DNA of 64,000 nucleotides from CAIWHR01 sp963809965 (GTDB lineage: Bacteria > Pseudomonadota > Gammaproteobacteria > Burkholderiales > Casimicrobiaceae), in assembly GCA_963809965.1 (NCBI GenBank), contig CAWELU010000001.1, positions 248,001 to 312,000 of the forward strand, written 5' to 3'. Of the stretch, positions 1 through 8,575 are shown piece by piece. The notes under the pieces are model-generated. The model was not told where the DNA came from. It ran no database searches and saw nothing but the letters and a program-made list of their open reading frames with translations. Position 1 is the stretch's first letter. The number at the start of each line of letters is the position of its first letter. A program made the translations under genes and the position numbers.

Positions 1-1463
1 TAATTGAGCTGAATCGTTCGTTCGAAGTCGTGGAACCGGTCGAACGAGTTGATGACGCCACGGCGGATGGACCGGCCGGCGTTGTTGACGAGAAAGTCGC
101 AGCCGCCGTGCTCCTTCAGGACTCGCGCGACGAGCGCATCGCACGACGCGAGATCAGCGATGTCGGCCGTGTAGATCCACGCCTTGCCGCCCAGCCGGTC
201 GATCTCCGCCTTGGTCTCCAGCAGCTTTTCCTCGCCACGCGCGACGAGAATCACCTTCGCGCCCGCTTCGGCCAGCTTCAACGCCGTGGCCTTGCCGATG
301 CCCGACGAGCTGCCGGTGACGACGACGACCCTGCCTTTGACGCGGCCCGCGAGGCTGTGGTCGATGAAGAGGTCCGGATCGAGATTGCGCTCCCAGTAGT
401 CCCAGATCTTCGGCGCGTAGGATTCGAGCGGCGGCACCTCGATGCCCGACCCCTTGAGCGCCTTCGCGGCCTCGCGATTGTCGTAGCGCGTCGGCCAGTT
501 GATGAACTGGAAGACGTCGCGTGGAATGCCGAGGTCGGTCAGGACGACCTTGATCGCGCGCTTCACCGGCGAGAGTGATGCGAGCCCGTAGAGCACCGGC
601 GCCGGGATGAAGCCGAACATCCGCGCGTTCACGCGCATCGTCATCTTCGGCGCGTGGCCGGCGTGCGCGAAGATGTTGAGCACCTCGCCGATCCGGTGCG
701 GCTCCGGGTCCGTGAGATGGAAACACTTGCCGTCGAGACCCTTCTTGTGCGCGATGTGATCGAGCGCGTCGGCGACGAAGTCCACCGGCACGAGGTTCAT
801 GCGCCCGCCTTCGATGCCGATCATCGGCATCCAGGGGGGGAGCACCTCGCGCAGCTTCTGCAGCGTCTTGAAGAAGTAGTATGGACCGTCGATCTTGTCG
901 ATCTCGCCGGTCTTCGAGTGGCCGATCACCATCGAGGGCCGGTAGATGCGAAGGGGCACCTTGCACTCGCGGCGCGCGACCGCCTCCGAGTCGTGCTTGG
1001 TCTTGAGGTAGGGGTGATCGAGGTCCTCGGCCTCTTCGAACATGTCTTCGCGGAACATGCCGTCGTACAGCCCCGCGGCGGCGATCGAGCTCACGTGATG
1101 GAAGCAGCGGGCCCCGATCGTCCCGGCGAACCGAACCGCATTCCGCGTCCCTTCGACGTTGGCGAGCTGCTGGTCCTCCGCGCTCGCCGAAATGTCGTAA
1201 ATGGCGGCCAGGTGGAAGAAGTGGTCGACCTTGCCCTTGAGCCTCCTCGAGTCGGCCGCCGCCACGCCGAGGTCGGGTGCCGCGAGGTCGCCATGGACGC
1301 CGATCACCTGTTTCTCGTCGGCACCCCATCGGGTGCGCATTGCAGCAAGCTTTTTCTCCGACCCCTTGCGCACGAGCACGCAGACCGGCTTCCCGCGCTC
1401 GAGCAGGTTCGCGACTAGGAAGCGGCCGATGAAGCCGGTCGCGCCGGTGACGAAGTAGGTCAT
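1..1463 (-). CDS. Alcohol-forming fatty acyl-CoA reductase, two-domain SDR fusion (3' part outside window)
   Basis: Reduces fatty acyl-CoA through the aldehyde to a fatty alcohol with NADPH, the alcohol donor for wax esters. About 487 of an expected ~660 residues are visible; the C-terminus is off the left edge. Residues 1-370 are an extended SDR domain starting MTYFVTGATGFIG, with HHVSSIAAAG and an active-site YLKTKH. A second, classical SDR domain starts near residue 385 (VVVTGSSSGIGKA) and includes LVNNAGRSIRRG. The order and many local strings match what I remember of the Marinobacter bifunctional reductase (Maqu_2220 type) and mycobacterial Acr1; that is recall, not a search. Frame checks at three places show no break. 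The wax ester synthase at 2669 would use its product. A generic SDR fusion of other function is less likely. Confidence 0.87.
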   Translation of the reverse strand, partial: MTYFVTGATGFIGRFLVANLLERGKPVCVLVRKGSEKKLAAMRTRWGADEKQVIGVHGDLAAPDLGVAAADSRRLKGKVDHFFHLAAIYDISASAEDQQLANVEGTRNAVRFAGTIGARCFHHVSSIAAAGLYDGMFREDMFEEAEDLDHPYLKTKHDSEAVARRECKVPLRIYRPSMVIGHSKTGEIDKIDGPYYFFKTLQKLREVLPPWMPMIGIEGGRMNLVPVDFVADALDHIAHKKGLDGKCFHLTDPEPHRIGEVLNIFAHAGHAPKMTMRVNARMFGFIPAPVLYGLASLSPVKRAIKVVLTDLGIPRDVFQFINWPTRYDNREAAKALKGSGIEVPPLESYAPKIWDYWERNLDPDLFIDHSLAGRVKGRVVVVTGSSSGIGKATALKLAEAGAKVILVARGEEKLLETKAEIDRLGGKAWIYTADIADLASCDALVARVLKEHGGCDFLVNNAGRSIRRGVINSFDRFHDFERTIQLN

Positions 1464-1610
1464 CTGGATTCTCCTTGCTTTCGAGGGGCGCGGCCGGCCA
1501 CCGAGGACATCGCCGCGCGTGAGTGGCGACGGAGGGCGGCGCCCGGCGCGGACGAGCGCGATTGTAACGCGCGGTCGGCCCCGGAGCGCCCGGGCCGGTC
1601 GAGCTCCCGT

Positions 1611-1645
1611 TTAGTGTGCCGACTCTACGCAAGACGGCCTAGAAT
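1611..1645 (+). promoter_or_regulatory. Putative phasin promoter with shared upstream motif
   Basis: TTAGTGTGC (1611-1619), three bases, CTCTA (1623-1627), then a -10-like TAGAAT (1640-1645). The same TTAGTGTGC-N3-CTCTA string precedes the second phasin gene (minus strand, 7669-7653), again about 11-12 bases before an AT-rich -10-like hexamer. This suggests a shared promoter or activator site, inferred only from the two copies. Confidence 0.45.
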
Positions 1646-1712
1646 TACGACCGGTGGCGGCGTGCGAGACCCCGCGCGGCGTTCGATGGCGATTCGCAAA
1701 GGAGAACGGGCG

Positions 1713-2228
1713 ATGCTCAAGAAAGCAAAGGCTCAAAGTGCGTCGAGCGAGTCCTTCTCGGCCAAGGATGTGTCCGATTCGGTGTTCGAATCGTCGCACC
1801 AGATCTGGCTTGCCGGGCTGGGGGCGTTTTCACGCGCGCAGCAAGAGGGCATGAAGGTCTTCGAATCACTGGTGCGGCAGGGCGAGCGGCTGCAGGACCG
1901 GACCAGACGAGCTGCCACCGAAACCGCTGCTGCAGCCCGCGGCGCAGCTACCGCGAAGGCCAAGGAGGTCCAGCAGATGGCGGGCGGCACGTGGGACAAG
2001 CTGGAGCAGGTGTTCGAGGACCGCGTCGCGCGGGCGCTCGCCAAGCTGGGTGTCTACACGCAGAACGATGTGCAGCGACTGGCTGAGCGTGTCGACGAGC
2101 TTTCCGAAGCGGTGAACCGGCTGATCAAGGCCTCGCGTACGGCGTCGGGCCCGGCAGTCGCGCCCGAACCGAAAAGGAAGCGCGCCAGCCCCAAGACGGC
2201 GAAACGCAAGCGCAGCGCGCGCGCCTGA
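1713..2228 (+). CDS. Phasin (PHA granule-associated protein)
   Basis: Coats polyhydroxyalkanoate granules in the cytoplasm. The 171-residue protein has the phasin signature QIWLAGLGAFSRAQQEG near residue 30, a long Ala-rich amphipathic helical segment, and a Lys/Arg/Pro-rich tail (KRKRASPKTAKRKR) like the DNA-binding tails of PhaF/PhaI-type proteins. I chose ATG 1713 because AAAGGAGA lies 8 bases upstream; in-frame starts at 1614 and 1686 lack this. A second phasin at 7118-7579 shares the WLAGLGA motif and a similar upstream element. Confidence 0.85.
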   Translation: MLKKAKAQSASSESFSAKDVSDSVFESSHQIWLAGLGAFSRAQQEGMKVFESLVRQGERLQDRTRRAATETAAAARGAATAKAKEVQQMAGGTWDKLEQVFEDRVARALAKLGVYTQNDVQRLAERVDELSEAVNRLIKASRTASGPAVAPEPKRKRASPKTAKRKRSARA

Positions 2229-2283
2229 AGCGCGCGCAAGGGGGTCCGCGTAGTGCCGCGGGCCAGCTGCCGGAAGGGGGCCG

Positions 2284-2562
2284 CTAGTCGCGGTTCAGCT
2301 TGTCGACCTGCCGGATATAGTTTTCCATGGCCTCGTCGCGGCTTAACCCCTTCAACTTCGACCAAGCGTCGAACTTGGCCCCGCCGACGAAATCGAATCC
2401 ACCGGGCCGCTCGCCCTGCACGTCACCGATGGTTGCCTGCTTGAAGTACGAATAGAGCTTGAGCAACGTCGCGTTGTCAGGCTTCTTCTTCGTCTTCTTG
2501 GCTGCCGCGACAGCCGTGTCGAACTGGGCCTTGAGGTCGCTCTTCTTGGGTGCCGCTGCCAT
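2284..2562 (-). CDS. Acyl-CoA-binding protein
   Basis: Small cytosolic carrier that binds long-chain acyl-CoA and delivers it to acyltransferases or oxidation. The 92-residue length is canonical. Family landmarks are visible: LLKLYSYFKQATIGD in the second helix, then AKFDAWSKLKGLSRDEAM, containing the ligand-contacting Lys and Trp. GGAAGGAGGAAGG lies just before the ATG. It is divergent from the wax ester synthase at 2669 and near the acyl-CoA reductase at 1463, so it probably supplies acyl-CoA to storage-lipid synthesis. ACBP is uncommon in bacteria but recurs in lipid-storing proteobacteria. Confidence 0.9.
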   Translation of the reverse strand: MAAAPKKSDLKAQFDTAVAAAKKTKKKPDNATLLKLYSYFKQATIGDVQGERPGGFDFVGGAKFDAWSKLKGLSRDEAMENYIRQVDKLNRD

Positions 2563-2668
2563 GCCCTTCCTCCTTCCGGGATGCTTTTCTGCGCGCGCAG
2601 GGATTGTGCTACTTTAGCGCGAAGCCGAAAGCGCGCGCAATTCGCGCCTGCCCCGCCCCTGCCCCGTC

Positions 2669-4210
2669 GTGCCGCAGCGTTCCTCCAAGCCCCGCACCGT
2701 GCGCGCCGCCAATCTGCGCCGCGAACGGATGTCCGCGGTCGACACCGCGTGGCTGCGGATGGACCGCCCGGAGAACCTGATGATGATCACGGGCGTCCTC
2801 ATGTTCGAGGGCCGCGTGGACGTCGCTCGGCTGAAGCGAACGGTCGCCGAACGCTTCGTGCGGTTCGAACGCTTCCGCCAACGGCCGGTACAGATGGCGG
2901 GCATTTCGTTCTGGGAGACGGATCCGCATTTCGACCTCGACTACCACGTCGTCGAAGTCGCGCTGCCCGGCCGCGCGGGGGACCGCGAATTGCAGGCGCT
3001 GGTAAGCCGGCTTGCCTGCGCGCCGCTCAATCCGGCGCGGCCACTGTGGCAGTTCCACGTCGTTGCGAAGTACCGTGGCGGCAGCGCAATCGTGATGCGG
3101 ATCCATCACTGCTACGCCGATGGCATCGCGCTCGTGCAGGTGATGCTGTCGATGATGGACGCCGGACCGGATGGACCGCCAGCGATCGTCACCCCGCCGA
3201 CGCGCAAGCTGCGCGGGCACGCGCCAAGCGATCCGGTCACGCAGGTCGTGCAGCCGCTGACCGATTTGATGCGCAAGGCACTGCGGATCGGGTCGACGAT
3301 GATCGAGAAGGGGGTGGAAATCTGGTACGAGCCGGCGCGGGCACTCGCGCTCGCCGAGCAGGGCGGCGAGCTCACTGCGGAGATCGCCAAGCTCGCGCTG
3401 ATGAGCGAGGACTCGCCGACGCGCTTCAAGGGCACGCCCGGCCTTTCCAAGCGCGTCGCCTGGGCCGAACCGATATCCCTCGCCGAGGTGAAAACGGTCG
3501 GCAAGGCGCTGGGCGCCTCGGTCAACGACGTGCTGCTGTCCTGCGTCGCGGGCGCTCTGCGCGAATACCTGGTCGACAAGGGCGACGTCGTCGACGGCGT
3601 GATGCTGCGCGCGATCGTTCCAGTGAACTTGCGGCCGCTCGAGGAAGCGTACAACCTGGGTAACGAGTTCGGGCTCATCTTCCTCGATCTGCCGATCGGG
3701 ATCGAGAATCCGTTCGAGCGGCTCTACGCAGTGCGCGCCAACATGCGCGCTCTCAAAGGCAGTTATCAGCCGATCCTCGCGCTCGGGCTGCTCGCCGCGA
3801 TGGGTGTGGGACCGCAGGCGCTGCAGGAGCAGTTGCTCGGTGTGCTGTCGCGCAATGCGACCGCGGTGATGACCAATGTGCCAGGCCCGGCGCGGCCGCT
3901 CTACCTGGCCGGCGCGAAGATCGAAAGCGAGATTGTCTGGGTGCCGCAATCGGGCAACGTTGGGATGGGGGTGTCGATTCTGTCGTACGCCGGCCGGGTG
4001 CAGTTTGGGCTTATCACGGATCACGGGTTGTGCCCGGATCCGGAGCGAGTGATCGCTCGCTTCGGATCGGAGTTCGAGAAACTCGTGCTCGGAACGCTGC
4101 TTGCGCCGTGGCCGCGCGACGGCGATCTCGATCCTGTCGTCGCGGCGAGGGCAGTTAGCTCGCGGCCGACGCCTCTCACTTCCGTGAGCGGCGACGTCCT
4201 GCGCGCCTGA
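2669..4210 (+). CDS. Wax ester synthase / diacylglycerol O-acyltransferase (WS/DGAT)
   Basis: Joins acyl-CoA to a fatty alcohol or diacylglycerol, giving wax esters or triacylglycerol. The protein has up to 513 residues. The catalytic HHxxxDG motif is HHCYADG at residues 146-152, preceded by PLWQFHVV. The C-terminal half has the family strings ASVNDVLLSCVAGALREYL and MTNVPGPARPLYLAGA. The frame opens with GTG 2669; ATG 2729 (MSAVDTAWLRMDRP) is an equally credible start because the conserved domain begins there, and neither has a strong ribosome site. With the reductase at 1-1463 it makes a two-step acyl-CoA to wax ester route; activity on diacylglycerol is also common in this family. Confidence 0.9.
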   Translation: MPQRSSKPRTVRAANLRRERMSAVDTAWLRMDRPENLMMITGVLMFEGRVDVARLKRTVAERFVRFERFRQRPVQMAGISFWETDPHFDLDYHVVEVALPGRAGDRELQALVSRLACAPLNPARPLWQFHVVAKYRGGSAIVMRIHHCYADGIALVQVMLSMMDAGPDGPPAIVTPPTRKLRGHAPSDPVTQVVQPLTDLMRKALRIGSTMIEKGVEIWYEPARALALAEQGGELTAEIAKLALMSEDSPTRFKGTPGLSKRVAWAEPISLAEVKTVGKALGASVNDVLLSCVAGALREYLVDKGDVVDGVMLRAIVPVNLRPLEEAYNLGNEFGLIFLDLPIGIENPFERLYAVRANMRALKGSYQPILALGLLAAMGVGPQALQEQLLGVLSRNATAVMTNVPGPARPLYLAGAKIESEIVWVPQSGNVGMGVSILSYAGRVQFGLITDHGLCPDPERVIARFGSEFEKLVLGTLLAPWPRDGDLDPVVAARAVSSRPTPLTSVSGDVLRA

Positions 4211-4286
4211 CGGGTTGGCTGCGCTGCAACCGTCCTGGCGGTCGTCCCGCGGCCGCGGGCCATCCGAAACAAGCGCTATACGCGCC

Positions 4287-5063
4287 TTACTCGAGCTCGG
4301 CCCGCGCCAGCTCGACGTCGAGCCGCTCCATGGCGTCGGCCGGTTTGCATGCCACGGCCTCGCGGTAGAGCCGCTCGGCTTCCGCCAGGCGGCTTTTGCC
4401 GAACAAGAGGATCAACGCATTCGCATACTCGACGCGTGCGATCGCGGAATCCGGATTGAGCTTGAGCGCCTTCTGATAGCAGTCGATTGCCGAATCCTTC
4501 TTCGCGCCGTACGTCATGCCGGCCACGAGGCCGCCCACCTTGTCGATCACCTCGGCCTGGTACGTCGCGTACGCAATGTGCGCATCGGCGTGCTTCGGTT
4601 GGAACTTGATCGCCGACAGCAGCGCGTCTTTGATCTTGCCGCCAATGCCCCGAGTGAGCGCCTTGAGGACCGACGTGCCTTGGCTGTACTTGCCCAGCGT
4701 GTACGCGTAGAAGTAGTGGCCGTTGGCGTCGTCCGGCGCCGCGCGCCGGCGTTCGTCAGCCCAATCGGCCGCCTCCTCGAGCAGGGCGAGCTTCGCCTTC
4801 TCGGACTTCTCGAGATAGTTCGCGTAGATCATCTGCGCCTTCACCGCCGCGTTGACACCGGTGCCACCCGCCTTGCGACCCGCTTCCACCGCCTCGGCGA
4901 ATGCGCCGGCGTGATAGTGCCGCCAAGCGTCGAGCACGGCGAGGTCCTTCGGCAAGGACTCGCAATCGCCTTTGTGCAGTCGCGACCAATGCTTTCGGAG
5001 GGCTGCTGCGTCGTACGAGTACGCCTTGTCGGGATGCGGGAAGCGTGCCCATTTCTTGGTCAT
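4287..5063 (-). CDS. TPR-repeat protein of unknown function
   Basis: Cytoplasmic protein of 258 residues beginning MTKKWARFPHPDKAYSY, with no signal peptide. It has at least three tetratricopeptide-like units; the clearest is SAIDCYQKALKLNPDSAIAR near residue 185, followed by AEAERLYREAVACKPADA. TPR units mediate protein-protein contacts. I chose ATG 5063 because upstream sequence in the same frame is low-complexity and non-coding in character. It lies 13 bases beyond the stop of the TetR gene at 5077-5724 and may be co-transcribed with it. I do not recognise a specific family. Confidence 0.75.
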   Translation of the reverse strand: MTKKWARFPHPDKAYSYDAAALRKHWSRLHKGDCESLPKDLAVLDAWRHYHAGAFAEAVEAGRKAGGTGVNAAVKAQMIYANYLEKSEKAKLALLEEAADWADERRRAAPDDANGHYFYAYTLGKYSQGTSVLKALTRGIGGKIKDALLSAIKFQPKHADAHIAYATYQAEVIDKVGGLVAGMTYGAKKDSAIDCYQKALKLNPDSAIARVEYANALILLFGKSRLAEAERLYREAVACKPADAMERLDVELARAELE

Positions 5064-5076
5064 CGTGTCTGCTCCA

Positions 5077-5724
5077 TCAGAGGTAGTCGGCCGCGAGCCG
5101 GTCGAGCCGGCTGCGGGCGTCGTCAACGAGGTAGGGGGCGAACAGGGCGAGCACCTGATATGCGGCGCGTCCCGCCTCCGCGTCGGTGGGAACAGCGCGT
5201 GCCACGCGGTAGACCCGGTCGAACGACGGCCAGTACGTTGCGACGAGCAGCACATTCTGCGCCAAAGCGACGATCTCCTGCTCCGACGCCGTCATCGTGC
5301 CAGCGCGGACCATGGAGCAGCACAGCCCGACGACGGTCGCGACGCACTTGCGCAGCAAGGCACCGAAGCGCTTGCCGAAACGGTGGTCGCGCCCGGCAAG
5401 GGCGTCGATGTCGCGATACAGGAAGCGGTACTCCCACATCCGCTCGAACAGAAGGTGCAGCCACAGCCAGAGATCTTCGACGCCGATCGGACGGCCACCC
5501 GGATCCGCGAGCAGCGGCAGGAGGCGGGCTTCGTAGGCGGCGTAGAGTTCGCCGACGATCTCGTCCTTGTTGCGGAAATGGTAGTAGAGATTGCCCGGGC
5601 TGATGTTCAATTCGTCGGCGATGTCCGCGGTCGTCACCTGCGGGGCGCCGGAGCGATTGAACAGCACGAGGCTCGTTTCGAGTATGCGTTCGCGCGTACG
5701 GCGGGGGCGTTTTTTTTCCGCCAT
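5077..5724 (-). CDS. TetR/AcrR-family transcriptional regulator
   Basis: DNA-binding repressor of 215 residues. The N-terminal helix-turn-helix is plain: TRERILETSLVLFNRSG then VTTADIADELNISPGNLYYHF around residues 25-48. The C-terminal ligand domain is helical, with WLWLHLLFERMWEYRFLYRD near residue 90. Start ATG 5724 precedes a Lys/Arg-rich lead-in. It sits between a patatin lipase and a TPR gene on the same strand, so it may control one or both; no operator was identified. The ligand is unknown; many relatives sense acyl-CoA or fatty acids, which would suit the neighbourhood. Confidence 0.88.
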   Translation of the reverse strand: MAEKKRPRRTRERILETSLVLFNRSGAPQVTTADIADELNISPGNLYYHFRNKDEIVGELYAAYEARLLPLLADPGGRPIGVEDLWLWLHLLFERMWEYRFLYRDIDALAGRDHRFGKRFGALLRKCVATVVGLCCSMVRAGTMTASEQEIVALAQNVLLVATYWPSFDRVYRVARAVPTDAEAGRAAYQVLALFAPYLVDDARSRLDRLAADYL

Positions 5725-5806
5725 GTGCTGGCCAGCGGGAAGTCGGTGACGCCGGAGTGTAGAGCGCCCCCGGACGCGAGGCAAACGCGTGGGCGCCCGT
5801 CGGCGA

Positions 5807-7072
5807 TCAGTGCGCGGCGAGCCAGCGCTCGAGCTGGTCGAGCGCGTGTGCCAGGTCGCTCGTGGCCTGTCCGACCCCGGCTCGGCCAACGCCGGTGCGC
5901 AGCGGGCGCGGGTCGCACAGCGCATCGGGCAACTGGCGCTTTGCGTCGCGGAGCCGCTCGAGATTGATAGTGATGCCATGCTTCGCGAGCTGCGGCACGA
6001 GCGCGTCGGCGCGCGCGAGCAGGTTCTGCCGGGTCTTGCGAAAAGCCGCCGCGGACAGGTGCTTGCGCTGCGAATAACTGAAGATGTTGGCGAAGAACAT
6101 GTCGGCGTCCTCGCGGTCCGGCTCGAACAGCACGATGTCCGCATCCGGGTACTGACGGCCGTACTTCTCCATGCCCACCTTCATCCGCGAATGAATGATC
6201 GCGCGGAACGTCTGTGAAAGCACGATCGGCAGCCCTCCCTGATTGAGCTTCTCGACGGTGAGGCGTCCGTTCGGCGTTGCGCGGCTCGCGTCGAAGGGAA
6301 CCAGGGGATTGACGCAGAGGAGCAAGTCGATCCCTTCATCGAGCGCGACCGACGCGTGCAGTGTCTTGTTGAGCGCGCCGTCGACGTAGTACGCGCCACC
6401 GATCTTGACCGGGGGGAACAGGCCCGGCAGCGCAGCGGACGCTTCGATCGCCGTCGAGATCGGAACGTGGTCGTGGCCGGGCGCCCCGAAGGTCACCGAC
6501 GCGCCGGTGTCCAGATTCGTCGCGACGAGGAACAATTTCCGGCGGAGTTCGCGGAACGCGTTGGTCCGACCGGGTGCGGCGAACAGGCGGCGAAGGAAAT
6601 CGCCGACCGAACGCGTGTCGAACATGCCGACGGGAACAGCGTGAGCGAGTGTGGCGAGCGACTCCATCATCCCGCGGCGGAACGGGTCGCGCAGGCATTG
6701 CCGCGCCGCCCGCACGAACAGGCGCGGGAGTGCCGCGGCGCGGAACGCGAACTCGGAGAATGCGGGGCGAAGGAAAACTTCGGGCGTCAGCGCCGCATCG
6801 GCGCCGTCGTCGATGAACAGACGGTACATTTGCGCCGGCGAAATGCCGTTCGCCAAGGCGGCGGCCACGAAGGAGCCCGACGATACCCCAACGTACGCGT
6901 CGAGGTCGTTGAAGTCGATGCCGTCGAGCGAGTCGGTGAGTGCGAGCAGCGCGCCGACCTCGAAGATCCCTCCCAACGGCCCGCCGCCCGCGAGCGCAAG
7001 GCCCAAGCGGGAGCGCGCGCGCCCCCGCTTCCGGGAGCGCCGAGCGCGCCCGGTTGCCGTGCGTGCCGGCAT
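5807..7072 (-). CDS. Patatin-like phospholipase
   Basis: Serine acyl hydrolase of 421 residues, expected to cleave phospholipids or storage lipids. The oxyanion loop is LAGGGPLGG (residues 27-35), the nucleophile elbow is GVSSG with Ser64, and the second half of the dyad is in YYVDGALN at Asp231. A basic N-terminus (many Arg in residues 4-22) precedes the domain; there is no clear signal peptide. The C-terminal ~100 residues are helical and lineage-specific. Given nearby wax ester synthase and phasins it could be a lipid-body or PHA-granule hydrolase, which is inference only. Confidence 0.85.
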   Translation of the reverse strand: MPARTATGRARRSRKRGRARSRLGLALAGGGPLGGIFEVGALLALTDSLDGIDFNDLDAYVGVSSGSFVAAALANGISPAQMYRLFIDDGADAALTPEVFLRPAFSEFAFRAAALPRLFVRAARQCLRDPFRRGMMESLATLAHAVPVGMFDTRSVGDFLRRLFAAPGRTNAFRELRRKLFLVATNLDTGASVTFGAPGHDHVPISTAIEASAALPGLFPPVKIGGAYYVDGALNKTLHASVALDEGIDLLLCVNPLVPFDASRATPNGRLTVEKLNQGGLPIVLSQTFRAIIHSRMKVGMEKYGRQYPDADIVLFEPDREDADMFFANIFSYSQRKHLSAAAFRKTRQNLLARADALVPQLAKHGITINLERLRDAKRQLPDALCDPRPLRTGVGRAGVGQATSDLAHALDQLERWLAAH

Positions 7073-7117
7073 GGACCTCCTTTTGGCTTCGTTGGCGGCG
7101 GCGCAATCCTTACTGCA

Positions 7118-7579
7118 TCACGCGCGCTTCGTCGCCGCCTTGGACTTGCGCTTTGCCTTTGCTGGGCTGCGAACCGTGCGCTTGGCCTTCTTCACCGGCT
7201 TGGCTGCGCGCTTGGGGGCCTTGACTGCGACCGGGAATTCGAACACCGGCAGCGATTTCGGGAGTACCTGCTGCGCAAAATCCACGGCCGCGGTAGCGGC
7301 CTGCTTCACCGACGACTCGACAGTTCTGCGGGTGCGCTTCCACACGGTGTTCGCGCGGGTCACCGATGTCTCGATCTGGTCCCCGACAAAGCGGATAGCG
7401 CGCGATTCGACAACGGTCCCTTCCTTCACCAGCGTCTTGAACATGTCGCCGGCTTCGGTTTGCACCCAGTCGCGGGTCACGACGGTAGCACCCAGACCCG
7501 CGAGCCATACCTGGCGCGACGCGGCCAGCGCGGCTTCGCCGAATTGGAGCGGGTAGAAATTGGTGGTGGTCTTGAGCAT
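7118..7579 (-). CDS. Phasin family protein
   Basis: PHA granule surface protein of 153 residues. It carries ASRQVWLAGLGA near residue 20, the same core motif as the phasin at 1713, then an amphipathic helical body and a Lys/Ala-rich tail (KAKRKSKAATKRA) typical of phasins that also contact DNA. The start ATG 7579 follows GAAAGGAACG. The tail resembles that of the H1-like protein at 26514. It lies downstream of the TTAGTGTGC-N3-CTCTA element shared with the first phasin. Confidence 0.83.
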   Translation of the reverse strand: MLKTTTNFYPLQFGEAALAASRQVWLAGLGATVVTRDWVQTEAGDMFKTLVKEGTVVESRAIRFVGDQIETSVTRANTVWKRTRRTVESSVKQAATAAVDFAQQVLPKSLPVFEFPVAVKAPKRAAKPVKKAKRTVRSPAKAKRKSKAATKRA

Positions 7580-7652
7580 GATCGTTCCTTTCAGGGGTTG
7601 GCAGAAATCTCGCGCTCATCGCGGCGCTTGAGCACAATTTATTCGCATCCGT

Positions 7653-7669
7653 TAGAGCAAGCACACTAA
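7653..7669 (-). promoter_or_regulatory. Second copy of the phasin upstream motif
   Basis: On the minus strand this reads TTAGTGTGC, three bases, CTCTA, followed 11 bases later by TAAATT as a -10-like hexamer. It lies about 75-90 bases before the phasin start at 7579. Fourteen of 17 positions match the element at 1611-1627. Confidence 0.45.
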
Positions 7670-7723
7670 TCGGCCGCGGGCCCCCATCGGGACGCCACGG
7701 TCCAGCCTCGGCTAGACTAGCGA

Positions 7724-8554
7724 TTGCCCAGGCGCGTCTGCGCCGCCCTTCAGTGCAAACTCGCATTGTCGAACGTCGACCCTTCCGAAAGCCTTCATCC
7801 AAAGCATCCGGCACAGGCCGCGCTGGTCGAGGAGCTTTCGCGCGTCGTCCGCCTGCACGCTGATCGGAGCGCGAATGCTGCGCTTGCCGCGGCGCTCGAG
7901 CGCTTGGCGGACTGGCAAGCGCGGCGCCTTGGACAGACGTATGCTGACCTTGCCGCGCAGCCGCGATTTGCCGCGGCAATCGGGTTTTTCCAGACCGACC
8001 TCTACGGCGGCACGGACTTCGCGCAGCGTGATGCCGATCTCGCGCGCGTCGTGCCGGTGATGACACGAATGCTTCCCGAAGGCGTGATCGCGACGATCGC
8101 CAAGGCGGTCGAGCTCAACCGGTTGTCGCAGGAACTCGACCGCTCGCTGCTCGCGCACCTCGCGCGCGGCGAGGACGTGTTCACCGTCGCCCAGTACGCG
8201 GACGCGTACCGCCGGATGGGCAATCGGGTCGCACGCGAACGGCAGATCCGGCTGATCGGCGAGATCGGCGCAGCACTCGACGTCTTCGTGCAAAAACCCC
8301 TGATTTACGCGGCACTGGTAATGATGCGCGGGCCGGCGCGTCTCGCCGGGCTCTTCGCGCTGCACGATTTCCTCGAACGTGGCTTTGCCGCATTCCGGCA
8401 GATGCACGGCGCCGACGAGTTTCTGGCGACGATCGACCGGCGCGAACGACGGCTGTTGGACGCGATGTTCGCGGGAGACGTCGCGCCGTTTCCCGACCCG
8501 GGCGCGCAGGTGCAGGCGACCAGCGTCGCGGAGGCAAACCGCCGGTTGAACTAG
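7724..8554 (+). CDS. Conserved hypothetical protein, FFLEELY-motif-like
   Basis: Helical, probably cytoplasmic protein of up to 276 residues with no signal peptide or membrane span. The segment FAAAIGFFQTDLYGGTDF near residue 87 resembles the signature of the family called FFLEELY motif proteins; here the motif reads FFQTDLY. It continues DADLARVVPVMTRMLPEG. The function of that family is not known to me. The frame opens with TTG 7724; the true start may lie a little further in because the first ~25 residues look uncharacteristic. Divergent from the phasin at 7579 and convergent with the PHA protein at 8863. Confidence 0.65.
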   Translation: MPRRVCAALQCKLALSNVDPSESLHPKHPAQAALVEELSRVVRLHADRSANAALAAALERLADWQARRLGQTYADLAAQPRFAAAIGFFQTDLYGGTDFAQRDADLARVVPVMTRMLPEGVIATIAKAVELNRLSQELDRSLLAHLARGEDVFTVAQYADAYRRMGNRVARERQIRLIGEIGAALDVFVQKPLIYAALVMMRGPARLAGLFALHDFLERGFAAFRQMHGADEFLATIDRRERRLLDAMFAGDVAPFPDPGAQVQATSVAEANRRLN

Positions 8555-8575
8555 ACCGGCGCGGACGGGCGTTCG

